The notes under the pieces: generated by a model
What the model was told of the DNA's origin: nothing
Database searches by the model: none
The model's input: only the letters and a program-made list of their open reading frames with translations
Assembly (NCBI RefSeq): GCF_051846915.1
Contig: NZ_JBPYCR010000004.1
Location: 1-64,000 of the forward strand
Length of the DNA stretch: 64,000 nt
Reading direction: 5' to 3'
Source: JBPYCR01 sp051846915
GTDB taxonomy: Bacteria > Bacillota > Bacilli > Bacillales > Amphibacillaceae
Shown here: piece after piece, positions 34,280 to 43,907 of the stretch
Layout: each line of letters opens with the position of its first letter
How positions within the stretch are numbered: position 1 is the stretch's first letter
Made by a program: the position numbers and the translations under genes

Positions 34280-35506
34280 ATGCTCACGAGTCAAAAAAGT
34301 GTTCAAAAATTAGAAAGAGGTACGATTACAACACCGGCGGGTTTTCAAGTGGCTGGCTTGCACTCTGGTGTGAAAAGAAAAAGAAATGATTTAGGTATTC
34401 TTTATTGTAATACACTTGCAAATGCAGCGGCTGTTTATACATTAAACGAGGTTAAAGCAGCCCCACTATATGTGACGAAAGAAAGTATTGCACAGGAAGG
34501 GAAACTGCAAGCAGTGATTATTAATAGTGGCAATGCTAATGCATGTACGGGCGATCAAGGGAAAAAAGATGCTTACACAATGCGTCAAGTGACTGCCGAG
34601 CATTTTTCACTCCAAGCGCATCACGTTGCAGTTGCTTCAACGGGAATTATCGGTTTACAAATGCCAATGGATAAGATTGTTCCACATATAAAGAAGCTTA
34701 AGCCAGAAGCAACGGAAGATAGTGCTGCACAGTTTGGCCAATCTTTAACAACGACAGATACGTTCAAAAAATCCACTTGCTACCAGGCGACGATTAATGG
34801 AAAAACCGTAACGATGGCTGGTGCCGCAAAAGGGTCGGGCATGATTGAACCAAACATGGGGACGATGCTTGGGTTTGTAACAACCGATGCTGTTATTGAA
34901 TCCGATATGATCCAATTGGCCTTAAAAGAAGTGACGGATAAAACATTTAATTGTATTACCGTTGATGGAGATACGTCAACAAACGATATGGTAATCGTTA
35001 TGGCAAGTGAACAAGCAGGAAATGAAACATTAACACCAAAACATGAGGATTGGGATCAGTTTGTTACACTGCTAAAAAACACTTGTGAAGATTTAGCTAA
35101 AATGATTGCACGTGATGGAGAAGGTGCAACCAAACTTATTGAAGTGGAAATAAAAGGTGCCAAAAACGACGAACAAGCGATTCAAATCGGAAAGTCAGTC
35201 GTCGGGTCATCACTTGTGAAAACAGGCGTTTATGGATCTGATGCGAATTGGGGCCGAGTTATTGCGGCGGTTGGCTATAGCGGTGCAGTCGTTAATCCGG
35301 ATACAATTGATATGGCAATGGGACCGATAATGTTATTAAAAAATAGTCAGCCTGTTCATTTTTCAGAGGAAGAAGCGACCGCATACATGGACAATGAAAC
35401 AGTCAAGATCATGGTTGATTTACATGTTGGTGATGGTGTAGGCAAAGCTTGGGGCTGTGATCTTACGTACGATTATGTACGCATCAATGCAAGTTACCGT
35501 TCGTAA
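34280..35506 (+). CDS. argJ: bifunctional ornithine acetyltransferase / N-acetylglutamate synthase
   Basis: A 408-residue ArgJ, which recycles the acetyl group from N-acetylornithine to glutamate. It matures by self-cleavage before a conserved Thr. Here the site reads GMIEPNMGTMLGFVTTDA (about residues 186-203), with Gly-Thr where most homologues have Ala-Thr; the nucleophile Thr is kept. Other motifs: NSGNANACTGDQG near residue 78 and GDTSTNDMV near residue 235. The ATG at 34280 is preceded by AAAGGAG. It lies 35 bases after argC and 13 before argB. Confidence 0.95.
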   Translation: MLTSQKSVQKLERGTITTPAGFQVAGLHSGVKRKRNDLGILYCNTLANAAAVYTLNEVKAAPLYVTKESIAQEGKLQAVIINSGNANACTGDQGKKDAYTMRQVTAEHFSLQAHHVAVASTGIIGLQMPMDKIVPHIKKLKPEATEDSAAQFGQSLTTTDTFKKSTCYQATINGKTVTMAGAAKGSGMIEPNMGTMLGFVTTDAVIESDMIQLALKEVTDKTFNCITVDGDTSTNDMVIVMASEQAGNETLTPKHEDWDQFVTLLKNTCEDLAKMIARDGEGATKLIEVEIKGAKNDEQAIQIGKSVVGSSLVKTGVYGSDANWGRVIAAVGYSGAVVNPDTIDMAMGPIMLLKNSQPVHFSEEEATAYMDNETVKIMVDLHVGDGVGKAWGCDLTYDYVRINASYRS

Positions 35507-35519
35507 GGAGGATATCGAA

Positions 35520-36299
35520 GTGCACGATACAATTGTTTTAAAATGCGGCGGCAGTACCATTGATGAATTGCCTAAAAGTTTTTTCGCGAATATTCGCGCT
35601 TTGCAAAAGTCCGGCTTAAAACCGGTAATCGTACATGGTGGTGGTCCGGCGATTAAAGAAATGCTAGCAAAGCTTCATATTTCGTTTGAATTTATTGACG
35701 GCTTGCGAAAAACGACTGAACCGATTATGGATGTTGTTGAAATGGTATTGTGCGGACAAATCAATAACCGATTGACGAGACAATGTAATGATGCTGGAAT
35801 GCAGGCGGTTGGTTTGTCGGGATCGGACGCTAATTTATTGAAGGCAAAACCAGTTGATTTAAAACGGTATGGCTTCGTTGGAGAAATCGAAAAGGTCAAC
35901 GGTAAATTGCTGGAACAATTGCTGGAACAAAACATTGTTCCCGTGATTGCGCCGATTGCACTTGGGGCGGACGGAGAACGTTATAACGTCAATGCGGATA
36001 CGGCTGCCGGAGCGGTTAGTAAAGCGCTGAATGCGAAACAACTTATTTTTGTTACCGATGTTCCTGGTGTCATGAAAGATGGAAGACTGATGGAGCAGGT
36101 GACAAAAGACGATATAAAAAAGTTGCTGGATGATGAAACGATATATGGCGGTATGATACCCAAAGTGACCGCTGCATTGGATAGCTTGGACGGAGATGTG
36201 AATGAAGTCATGATCGTTGACGGAAAAAACACTATCCTTCAGTCCGATACACAGCTTATTGGTACGGTCATTACAAAGGCAACGGAGGTAGTGTTATGA
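35520..36299 (+). CDS. argB: acetylglutamate kinase
   Basis: A 259-residue ArgB: KCGGSTIDELPK at the N-terminus, VHGGGPAIKEML near residue 39, VNADTAAGAVSKALNA near residue 158, and the ATP-site LIFVTDVPGVMKDG near residue 175. GTG is the start, eight bases after AAGGAGG; the frame is open further upstream inside argJ. It phosphorylates N-acetylglutamate. Its TGA overlaps the argD ATG (ATGA), so the two are translationally coupled. Confidence 0.96.
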   Translation: MHDTIVLKCGGSTIDELPKSFFANIRALQKSGLKPVIVHGGGPAIKEMLAKLHISFEFIDGLRKTTEPIMDVVEMVLCGQINNRLTRQCNDAGMQAVGLSGSDANLLKAKPVDLKRYGFVGEIEKVNGKLLEQLLEQNIVPVIAPIALGADGERYNVNADTAAGAVSKALNAKQLIFVTDVPGVMKDGRLMEQVTKDDIKKLLDDETIYGGMIPKVTAALDSLDGDVNEVMIVDGKNTILQSDTQLIGTVITKATEVVL

Positions 36300-37441
36300 C
36301 CTATCAGTTACCGACGTACAATCGAGTGGACCTATCAGTTGCACGAGCGGCAGGAACCATAATAGAAGATGTCAATGGGCAAACATTTTTGGATTTTGGA
36401 TCCGGAATTGGTGTCTGTAATTTGGGCCATCGTCATCCCGCTGTTCAGCAAGCAGTAGAAAATCAACTGAATCAATATTGGCACGTATCGAATCTATATA
36501 AACAGCCTATTCAGGAAGAAGTAGCAAAACAACTTGTAGAACATAGTGCAGGAGATTATGTGTTTTTCTGTAATAGTGGAGCGGAAGCTAATGAAGCAGC
36601 GATAAAACTTGCACGAAAAGCTACTGGAAAGAAAAAGATTATTACGTTTAAACAGTCCTTTCACGGCAGAACATTTGCAACAATGGCTGCTACCGGTCAG
36701 GAAAAAGTCCAAACAGGTTTTGGTCCAATGCTCGAAGGCTTTAAATACGTGAACTATAACGATTTGGCAGCAGTTGAAGAAGCGGTGGATTTAGGAACAG
36801 CCGCTATCATGCTGGAGGTTATTCAAGGGGAAGGCGGCGTTCACCCGGGAAATTACTCCTTTATACAAGGAGTAGAGCAATTGTGCAAGAAGCATGACAT
36901 TCTGCTCCTTGTAGATGAAATTCAGACCGGAATTGGTCGTACCGGAAAGGCGTTCGCCTATGAGCATTACAATATTGCACCAGATATTATAACGACAGCA
37001 AAAGGCTTGGGTAATGGTTTTCCTGTTGGGGCAATGATTGCAAAAGTCCCGCTTGAAGAGCATTTTGGCCCAGGCACACACGGATCAACGTTTGGCGGGA
37101 ATCCACTGGCAATGGCTGCAGCAAAAGAAGTATTGCAAACCATATTTCAAGCGGAATTCCTACACGAAGTTACCGAAAAAGCGGATTATTTACTTGAATT
37201 GTTAAAAAGTCAAATCGGAAAATATGATTCTGTTACGGCCTTTAAAGGCAGAGGCATGATGATCGGTATCCATTGCTCGAAAGATATATCGACACTTGTT
37301 CCCAAGCTTTTAGCAAACGGCTTGATCGTGTTAAATGCTGGACCCAATGTTATTCGTTTATTGCCCCCGCTCACCGTATCGAGAGAAGAAATGAAAAAAG
37401 CGGTATCAATTTTGGCTGACACATGGAAAAACGAATCATGA
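36296..37441 (+). CDS. argD: acetylornithine aminotransferase
   Basis: A 381-residue class III aminotransferase. FCNSGAEANEAAIKLARKAT near residue 92, LLLVDEIQTGIGRTGKAF near residue 203 and the PLP Lys in ITTAKGLGNGFPVGAM near residue 237 identify it. It makes N-acetylornithine from the semialdehyde. It overlaps argB by four bases and is followed by argF after 77 bases. The operon position settles ArgD against the related ornithine and GABA transaminases. Confidence 0.95.
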   Translation: MTYQLPTYNRVDLSVARAAGTIIEDVNGQTFLDFGSGIGVCNLGHRHPAVQQAVENQLNQYWHVSNLYKQPIQEEVAKQLVEHSAGDYVFFCNSGAEANEAAIKLARKATGKKKIITFKQSFHGRTFATMAATGQEKVQTGFGPMLEGFKYVNYNDLAAVEEAVDLGTAAIMLEVIQGEGGVHPGNYSFIQGVEQLCKKHDILLLVDEIQTGIGRTGKAFAYEHYNIAPDIITTAKGLGNGFPVGAMIAKVPLEEHFGPGTHGSTFGGNPLAMAAAKEVLQTIFQAEFLHEVTEKADYLLELLKSQIGKYDSVTAFKGRGMMIGIHCSKDISTLVPKLLANGLIVLNAGPNVIRLLPPLTVSREEMKKAVSILADTWKNES

Positions 37442-37518
37442 GAAATTGGAACGAAAATGAAAACTTGGAGCGAACAATTTAAGATTTTAACCAAAAAAGA
37501 TAAGGAAGTGAAGGTGTC

Positions 37519-38478
37519 ATGATTAATCCCGTAGTGGTACAAAATATGAAAAGCAAATTAGAAGGTAAACATTTTTTGAAGCTTGCAGACTTTACAAAAG
37601 CAGAGTTAATGGATTTAATTCGCTACACGATACAATTAAAAAACATGCAAAAAGTGGGAGAATCCCACCAACTGTTGAAAGGAAAAACGTTGGCGATGAT
37701 ATTTGAAAAGTCTTCAACAAGAACCCGCGTTTCTTTTGAGACAGGAATGTATCAACTTGGCGGTCATGCAATGTTCTTAAATAAAAATGACTTGCAAATC
37801 GGTAACGGAGAAACGATTGCCGATACAGCAAAAGTACTATCCCGCTATGTAGACGGAATTATGATCCGGACGTATGACCATGCGATTGTAGAGGAACTTG
37901 CTGATAATGCCTCCATACCGATCATTAACGGATTGACTGATGATTTTCACCCTTGTCAAGTGCTCGCTGATTTAGTAACGATTTATGAGGAAAAGGGTTC
38001 ATTTAAAGGATTAAAGCTTGCCTTTGTTGGTGATGGCAACAATATGGCGCAATCGCTATTAATGGGTTGTGCAATTATGGGAATTGATTGTACTGTCGCC
38101 TCTCCGGATAACAGTCAAGTTGATCCTGAAGTATTTAAGCAAGTCATGGGAAAAGCCGCTGTGTCAGGTGCGAAAATAGAACAGACAAACGACCCGCACA
38201 AGGCAGTAGAAGGTGCTGATGTGATCTATACGGATGTGTGGGCGAGCATGGGCTGGAACGGTGACTTAGAAAAACGGAAACAAAGCTTTATGAAATTTCA
38301 AGTGAATGATGAGCTCGTAAAAGAGGCGAAAGAAGATTATTTATTTCTTCATTGCCTTCCAGCACATAGGGAAGAAGAAGTTACTGGTACCGTAATTGAC
38401 GGCGATCATTCGGTCGTATTTGATCAAGCGGAAAACAGACTTCACGCTCAAAAAGCAATCCTTACATCCCTTTTATAA
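37519..38478 (+). CDS. argF: ornithine carbamoyltransferase
   Basis: A 319-residue ArgF. The carbamoyl-phosphate site EKSSTRTRVSFE is near residue 59, the ornithine-side HPCQVLADL near residue 142 and the C-terminal HCLPAHREEEVTG near residue 282. It joins ornithine and carbamoyl phosphate to citrulline. In Bacillus subtilis carAB lies between argD and argF; here argF follows argD directly, so the arginine-specific carbamoyl phosphate synthase must be elsewhere or absent. A strong terminator follows. Confidence 0.96.
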   Translation: MINPVVVQNMKSKLEGKHFLKLADFTKAELMDLIRYTIQLKNMQKVGESHQLLKGKTLAMIFEKSSTRTRVSFETGMYQLGGHAMFLNKNDLQIGNGETIADTAKVLSRYVDGIMIRTYDHAIVEELADNASIPIINGLTDDFHPCQVLADLVTIYEEKGSFKGLKLAFVGDGNNMAQSLLMGCAIMGIDCTVASPDNSQVDPEVFKQVMGKAAVSGAKIEQTNDPHKAVEGADVIYTDVWASMGWNGDLEKRKQSFMKFQVNDELVKEAKEDYLFLHCLPAHREEEVTGTVIDGDHSVVFDQAENRLHAQKAILTSLL

Positions 38479-38497
38479 GAAATAGAACGATATAATT

Positions 38498-38542
38498 AAT
38501 CCCCCGTTTTCCATTAAGGAGAGCGGGGGATTGCTGTTTTTA
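38498..38542 (+). terminator. rho-independent terminator
   Basis: The stem AATCCCCCG / CGGGGGATT is followed by GCTGTTTTTA after argF. Confidence 0.85.
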
Positions 38543-38598
38543 AAATAAATTTCTAGTAATCACGGAAATCAATATTTTATTAACGTAAAGGCTTGAAC

Positions 38599-38652
38599 TT
38601 TACAAAACCTTTACATTCAATACATACCCACTTAATATTTGACTCCTATACT
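38599..38652 (+). promoter_or_regulatory. PhoP box and pst promoter
   Basis: Two perfect TTTACA hexamers (38599-38604 and 38610-38615) are spaced 11 bases apart, with a third weaker TACATA at 38621. This is the Bacillus PhoP box layout. A -10 TATACT lies at 38647-38652 and there is no good -35, as expected for a PhoP-activated promoter in phosphate starvation. Confidence 0.78.
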
Positions 38653-38708
38653 AGGAATTGTGAGGGAGAGAAATTCTCCTATAAATCTACTAAAGGGAGG
38701 ACAAAAGA

Positions 38709-39704
38709 ATGTCTTTTAAAAAGTACTTCATTTTTTTAGTATTGGCAGTTTTTTTAGTGCTGTTGGCGGCGTGTGGCGCGGATGCACAGAAAGAAACGGA
38801 TCAAACAGAAGAAACATCTGATAACGAAGAGAAAACGAATGACGCCGAATCGGAGGGACTCGATGGGAGTGTCGTCATAGACGGGTCTGGTACCGTATAT
38901 CCCTTAATGGCTCGGTTGGCTGAAGAATATATGACAACGGAAGAAAATGTTTCTGTAGAAGTAAGTCGATCAGGTACAAGTGCCGGGTTTGAAAAGTTTC
39001 TGTCAAAAGATGGTACAGATTTTAATGATGCTTCACGAACAATTAAAGATGAAGAGCAAGCAAAAGCAGATGAACTTGGAATTGAAGCGAAAGAACTAAA
39101 AGTGGCACTGGACGGTTTGACATTTGTTATTAACAAAGATAACGACTGGGCTACAGAAATGACTGCGGAAGAATTAAAAAGTATTTTCTTAGCTGAGAGA
39201 GACGTAACAAAATGGTCCGATATTAACCCGGACTGGCCGGATGAAAAAATAAATGCGATGGGGCCGAATGAAAATCACGGGACATACGAATTCTTTTATG
39301 AAAGCATCATGGAAGAAAAGGATTTAGTAGATGATATCAATCTACAACAGGAATATCCAACATTAGTTAAATTAGTTTCAGAGGACGTAAATGGCATTGC
39401 CTTCTTCGGATTTGGATACTATGTAAACAACAAGGACAAATTACAAGCGGTGAATGTTGACTTCGGAAACGGAGCTGTGGAACCATCCCTTGATACGATA
39501 GCTGAAGACGGGGAATATGGAGACTTCACTCGTCCCGTGTTTACGTACTTAAATTTAAACCAGGCGAAGGAAAAAGAACAAATTCTTGACTATGCAATCT
39601 ATGTGATGAATAATGTGAACCAATTTGCTGGTGAGGTGGGATTTGCACCAATACCGGATGCGGAAGCACAACAGCTTATTACTGATTTGGAAACTTTCAA
39701 ATAA
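38709..39704 (+). CDS. pstS: phosphate-binding lipoprotein PstS
   Basis: A 331-residue exported lipoprotein. The signal peptide ends in the lipobox LLAAC (Cys22), then a Glu/Asp/Thr-rich linker. The phosphate-binding fold shows VVIDGSGTVYPLMARLAEEY near residue 57 and SRSGTSAGFEKFL near residue 92. It captures phosphate outside the membrane for PstCAB. AAAGGGAGG precedes the ATG. It is preceded by a PhoP box, so it is phosphate-starvation controlled, and followed by a 13-bp hairpin before pstC. Confidence 0.94.
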   Translation: MSFKKYFIFLVLAVFLVLLAACGADAQKETDQTEETSDNEEKTNDAESEGLDGSVVIDGSGTVYPLMARLAEEYMTTEENVSVEVSRSGTSAGFEKFLSKDGTDFNDASRTIKDEEQAKADELGIEAKELKVALDGLTFVINKDNDWATEMTAEELKSIFLAERDVTKWSDINPDWPDEKINAMGPNENHGTYEFFYESIMEEKDLVDDINLQQEYPTLVKLVSEDVNGIAFFGFGYYVNNKDKLQAVNVDFGNGAVEPSLDTIAEDGEYGDFTRPVFTYLNLNQAKEKEQILDYAIYVMNNVNQFAGEVGFAPIPDAEAQQLITDLETFK

Positions 39705-39730
39705 GAAGCTAATTGTAAGAAGGATAAAAC

Positions 39731-39765
39731 AATAGGATGAGAGAGTCACTTGCTCTTATCTTATT
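39731..39765 (+). promoter_or_regulatory. intercistronic hairpin pstS-pstC
   Basis: AATAGGATGAGAG pairs at all 13 positions with CTCTTATCTTATT (two G-T pairs), with a nine-base loop. It probably stabilises or partly terminates the pstS message so that binding protein exceeds permease. Confidence 0.6.
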
Positions 39766-39801
39766 GTGATTTATATCTTTCGGAAAGGATTGCGGTATAT
39801 T

Positions 39802-40758
39802 ATGGCGGTAAATAACACTTTGGATAGCAATCAACCAGTGAATACAAGAGCGTTGATCAATAAGAAAAAGCGATCGAAAAGTTATTCGGTAATGATGGAA
39901 AAACTGGTTTCTTTTATTCTATTTTTAATTGCAGCTGTATCCGTTGTAACAACTATTGGGATATTGTACACATTGCTCAGTGAAACGATAGCTTTTTTTA
40001 AGGAAGTGGCATTTATTGACTTCTTTACCGGCACAACATTAAAACCATTAAGCAAAAATCCAGAATTCGGTGTGTTACCGCTGATTAACGGTACCATTTT
40101 TTCCTCTTTAATCGCCATGCTCGTTGCCGGGCCAATTGGAATGATGACTGCTATTTATTTAAGTGAATATGCGACAGAAAGAGTAAAAAGGTTGTTTAAA
40201 CCTTTATTAGAAATTCTTGCCGGTATACCGACAATTGTTTATGGTTTTTTTGCATTTACGTTTGTAACTCCGTTATTAAAACATGTGATCCCAAGCTTGG
40301 AAACAACCAATATTTTAAGTCCAGGGCTTGTAATGGGAGTGATGATTATCCCGATGATTGCCTCGTTGTCTGAGGATGCAATGAATTCTGTTCCCAATTC
40401 GCTGCGGGAAGGGGCACTAGCGTTAGGGGCTACGAAATTGGAAGTAACATTCCGTATCGTCATTCCGGCAGCATTATCCGGAATTATCGCTTCATTTGTA
40501 TTGGGAGTTTCTCGGGCGATCGGCGAAACGATGATTGTCACGATCGCCAGTGGAAGTACAAAAAACTTCACTTTTGATATTACGCAGTCTATGCAGACGA
40601 TGACCGCTTATATCGTTGAAGTTTCTGGTGGAGAAGCCCCGGCAGGATCGACAATTTACTATAGTTTATATGCCGTGGCAATGACGTTGTTCGCTTTCAC
40701 ATTGTTGATGAACTTACTTGCACGCTATATCTCTCGTCGGTTTAGGGAGGAGTATTAA
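39802..40758 (+). CDS. pstC: phosphate ABC transporter permease PstC
   Basis: A permease of about 318 residues with six membrane helices. The family loop ALALGATKLEVTFRIVIPAALSGI is near residue 213, and the first periplasmic segment starts after residue 70. The start MAVNNTL at 39802 has GAAAGGA about 11 bases upstream; longer in-frame starts have no site. It pairs with PstA, which starts three bases after its stop. Confidence 0.93.
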   Translation: MAVNNTLDSNQPVNTRALINKKKRSKSYSVMMEKLVSFILFLIAAVSVVTTIGILYTLLSETIAFFKEVAFIDFFTGTTLKPLSKNPEFGVLPLINGTIFSSLIAMLVAGPIGMMTAIYLSEYATERVKRLFKPLLEILAGIPTIVYGFFAFTFVTPLLKHVIPSLETTNILSPGLVMGVMIIPMIASLSEDAMNSVPNSLREGALALGATKLEVTFRIVIPAALSGIIASFVLGVSRAIGETMIVTIASGSTKNFTFDITQSMQTMTAYIVEVSGGEAPAGSTIYYSLYAVAMTLFAFTLLMNLLARYISRRFREEY

Positions 40759-40761
40759 GAG

Positions 40762-41646
40762 ATGAGGTACGTTGATAAAGATCAAGTAGACAAAAGGATG
40801 TATCGCCGTCTACTGAAAAATCGAATTTGTACAAAACTGTTTTTACTCGCTTCATTATTTGGCTTCATTGTATTGGTTACTTTAATTATACGCGTTTTAT
40901 CGGATGGGATCGCTTGGATTAATATTGACTTTTTAACTGGAAAGTTATCAACACAGTTTGACCGTGCGGGAATTATGGGGGCTATACTTGGTACAGCATG
41001 GTTAATGGTCGTTGTAATACCTGTCACGTTTATACTTGGCGTTGGAACTGCAATCTATCTGGAGTTATATGCACAAAAAGGAAAGCTGCAATCATTAATT
41101 CAAACGAATATTGCTAACCTGGCCGGTGTACCATCAATTGTTTATGGGATCGTGGGGCTGACCATTTTTGTAAGAGCACTGGATTTTGGGAATATCGTTT
41201 TAGCAGGTGGGCTGACAATGTCGCTACTTATTTTACCTATCATCATTGTTGCAAGTCAAGAAGCGATTCGCGCCGTCCCTCTTCATTTGAGTGAAGCTTC
41301 TTATGGTATGGGGGCAACGAAATGGCAAACTGTTCGAAAAATCATCCTCCCTACAGCATTACCGGGGATTTTAACCGGAGGAATTTTATCATTGTCACGA
41401 GCGATTGGGGAAACAGCGCCACTCGTTGTTATTGGCATCCCGGCATTACTTATTCCTTTTCCGGGCGGGATTTTAGATAAATTTACGGTACTACCAATGC
41501 AAATATACTATTGGACACTGGATTCTGCCTTAGTGGATGAATATTTGAATTTAGCTGCCGCAACAATTATTGTCCTGCTGTTCTTTTTATTTTTACTGAA
41601 TTCATCTGCAATCATTATACGAAATAAGTTTCAGAAAAGATATTGA
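40762..41646 (+). CDS. pstA: phosphate ABC transporter permease PstA
   Basis: A 294-residue permease with six helices. The coupling loop ASYGMGATKWQTVRKIILPTALPG is near residue 180, and LAGVPSIVYGIVGLTIFVRA near residue 115 is a PstA hallmark. It sits three bases after pstC, with a ribosome site (GGGAGGAG) inside the pstC end. It forms the membrane channel with PstC and is driven by PstB downstream. Confidence 0.94.
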   Translation: MRYVDKDQVDKRMYRRLLKNRICTKLFLLASLFGFIVLVTLIIRVLSDGIAWINIDFLTGKLSTQFDRAGIMGAILGTAWLMVVVIPVTFILGVGTAIYLELYAQKGKLQSLIQTNIANLAGVPSIVYGIVGLTIFVRALDFGNIVLAGGLTMSLLILPIIIVASQEAIRAVPLHLSEASYGMGATKWQTVRKIILPTALPGILTGGILSLSRAIGETAPLVVIGIPALLIPFPGGILDKFTVLPMQIYYWTLDSALVDEYLNLAAATIIVLLFFLFLLNSSAIIIRNKFQKRY

Positions 41647-41695
41647 GGCTTAAAACTTTTGAAGACTAAATTACATTTTTCAAGGAGTGAATCGG

Positions 41696-42526
41696 ATGGC
41701 ACTGTTGAAGGAAAAGAAGATTGTTGATTTCAAAATAAATCAGGAACCGACACAGCATATTCGTTTGGCGAAAGATGCTGTTTATCAGACAATCGATTTT
41801 AATCTATGGTATGGCGGCACACATGCTTTGAAGGATATTAATGTATCGTTTCATCAAAATGAAGTAACAGCGATTATTGGTCCTTCCGGTTGTGGAAAGT
41901 CATCGTTTATTAAAGCATTGAACCGAATAGTTGAGCTTGTTCCGATCGCAAATCTTTCAGGGGATATTTTGTATCGTGGCAAGAATGTCCTTCATAAATC
42001 GTTTAAAGTGGAAGACTTAAGAACGCAAGTTGGGATGGTTTTTCAAAAACCGAATCCATTTCCTAAATCGATCTATGAGAATATCGCTTACGGCCCTAAA
42101 ATTCACGGCATACGAAATAAAAAAATATTGAACGAAATCGTGGAACATAGTTTGCGCAAAGCTTATATATGGGATGAAGTAAAAGATCGTCTGAATGACA
42201 ATGCGTATAGTTTATCAGGGGGACAACAGCAGCGCTTGTGCATTGCACGTTGTCTAGCGATTGAACCGGATGTGATTTTAATGGATGAACCAACCTCTGC
42301 CCTAGACCCGAAATCTACGTTAAAAGTGGAAGAGCTGGTGCAAGATTTAAAAAAGGAATATTCGATTATTATGGTGACACACAATATGCAGCAAGCTGCC
42401 CGTATTTCCGATCAAACAGCTTTTTTCTTTGAAGGTGAAGTAATTGAATATGATGCTGCTGATGTTATTTTTACGAATCCAAAAGATAAACGGACGGAGG
42501 ATTATATTTCGGGGAGATTTGGGTGA
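41696..42526 (+). CDS. pstB: phosphate ABC transporter ATPase PstB
   Basis: A 276-residue ATPase. Walker A GPSGCGKSSF is near residue 64, the signature LSGGQQQRLCIARCLA near residue 172 and Walker B VILMDEPTSALDP near residue 194. The PstB-specific FWYGGTHALKDINV region begins near residue 37. The start is the ATG at 41696, eight bases after AAGGAG. The operon ends here in a terminator; there is no second pstB and no phoU, whereas Bacillus subtilis has two PstB copies and phoU is common elsewhere. Confidence 0.95.
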   Translation: MALLKEKKIVDFKINQEPTQHIRLAKDAVYQTIDFNLWYGGTHALKDINVSFHQNEVTAIIGPSGCGKSSFIKALNRIVELVPIANLSGDILYRGKNVLHKSFKVEDLRTQVGMVFQKPNPFPKSIYENIAYGPKIHGIRNKKILNEIVEHSLRKAYIWDEVKDRLNDNAYSLSGGQQQRLCIARCLAIEPDVILMDEPTSALDPKSTLKVEELVQDLKKEYSIIMVTHNMQQAARISDQTAFFFEGEVIEYDAADVIFTNPKDKRTEDYISGRFG

Positions 42527-42568
42527 GAAAATGAGAACAGTTGATTTTATTTATGAAGAGAAAATCAG

Positions 42569-42616
42569 TGAACGAACCAACGTGAAAGTAGCATCATTGG
42601 TTCGTTCATTTTATTT
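42569..42616 (+). terminator. rho-independent terminator after pstB
   Basis: A 12-base perfect stem TGAACGAACCAA / TTGGTTCGTTCA is followed by TTTTATTTC. Confidence 0.85.
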
Positions 42617-42711
42617 CAAGTAATGAAGAATTGATTTCTCTGATCATATACTTTGACGCTGTAAAAACAATTCGCCTCTAAATTCATAAAAATCACTAAA
42701 GAATCTACATG

Positions 42712-43785
42712 CTAATCAATTTTTACAATCCAATGGAATGGATCTTCTTTTCGGCCATACTGAATGGCTGTTAACGTGTCGTAAACTCTTTTTGCAATTT
42801 CCCCAGTTTGTCCTTCGTTAATAACGAGATCTTTTTCTTCCCATGTCAGTTGTCCGATTGGAGAAATAACGGCTGCCGTTCCTGATCCGAAAGCTTCTTC
42901 TAGTGTGCCATTTTTATGAGCATCTAATACTTCCTCCATCGAAATTTTTCTTTCTGTTACAGGCACGTTCCAATATTTCAGCAATTGGATAACGGAATTT
43001 CTCGTTACCCCTTCCAAAATACTTCCATTCAGCTTTGGGGTGATCACTTCACCATTAATTTTAAAGAACACGTTCATGCTGCCAACTTCTTCCACGTACT
43101 TCTTTTCTACCCCATCAAGCCATAATACTTGGGCAAAACCCTTATCTGCAACTAGCTCCTGGGCCATTAATCCAGATGCATAATTTCCGCCAGTTTTTGC
43201 TTCTCCGGTACCACCTTTGACCGCTCGAACAAATGTGTTTTCGACAGCAATTTTTACTGGATTGATTCCTTCTTTGTAATAAGCTCCGACTGGGGAAAGG
43301 ATTACAATGAATGTATAACGCCGGGACGGTGCAACACCAAGGTACGGTTCGGTTGAAATGATAAATGGTCGAATGTAAAGCGATGTCCCTTCTGAGGTAG
43401 GAATCCATTCTTTATCGATAGCAACAAGCTGTTTAATCGCTTCAATCGCAAATTCTTCATCTATTTTCGGGATACAAAGCCTTTCATTAGATCGATTCAA
43501 TCGCTCCATGTTTTTTTCGGGTCGAAACAATTGGGCTTCGTTATTTGGAGTGAGGTACGCCTTTAAACCTTCAAAAACGGATTGGCCATAATGAAAGATC
43601 ATCGCAGCCGGATCAATTGTCAACGGTTCGTATGGCACAATACGTGCGTCATGCCAGCCAGCTTCCGGTGTATAGTCCATCATAAACATATGGTCTGTGA
43701 ATACCCTGCCAAATTCAAGCTGATCCGTTTGTGGTTTTGGTTTTTTGTTAGAAGCTAGTGATTTTTGTATGATTCGTTCCTTCAT
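42712..43785 (-). CDS. ilvE: branched-chain amino acid aminotransferase
   Basis: A 357-residue fold-type IV PLP aminotransferase of the longer BCAT group. DPAAMIFHYGQSVFEGLKAY is near residue 57; the PLP-Lys region is GTGEAKTGGNYASGLMAQ near residue 195; the phosphate-binding LNGSILEGVTRNSVIQLL lies near residue 245. It exchanges amino groups between glutamate and the branched-chain keto acids. AGGAG precedes the ATG. It is a single gene; no T-box leader is seen in the 120 bases to the next gene, and no other ilv or leu genes are near. Confidence 0.93.
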   Translation of the reverse strand: MKERIIQKSLASNKKPKPQTDQLEFGRVFTDHMFMMDYTPEAGWHDARIVPYEPLTIDPAAMIFHYGQSVFEGLKAYLTPNNEAQLFRPEKNMERLNRSNERLCIPKIDEEFAIEAIKQLVAIDKEWIPTSEGTSLYIRPFIISTEPYLGVAPSRRYTFIVILSPVGAYYKEGINPVKIAVENTFVRAVKGGTGEAKTGGNYASGLMAQELVADKGFAQVLWLDGVEKKYVEEVGSMNVFFKINGEVITPKLNGSILEGVTRNSVIQLLKYWNVPVTERKISMEEVLDAHKNGTLEEAFGSGTAAVISPIGQLTWEEKDLVINEGQTGEIAKRVYDTLTAIQYGRKEDPFHWIVKID

Positions 43786-43907
43786 TGTATAAACTCCTAT
43801 CCTTTATTGTTGAAAACTCATTATTTCCTACTAACATATCACATTCGAGCGCTATTGTGATAAATTAATTTGCTTTTAATTTAACTTATGTGTTTGAATA
43901 ATTGTTT

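Noticed and set aside
35457..35519. N-terminal extension of ArgB inside argJ
   Set aside because: The GTG at 35520 has AAGGAGG at the right distance and gives the normal ArgB start; the extension overlaps the argJ end.
43786..43907. T-box leader for ilvE
   Set aside because: The gap is only about 120 bases and holds no specifier or antiterminator-like structure.
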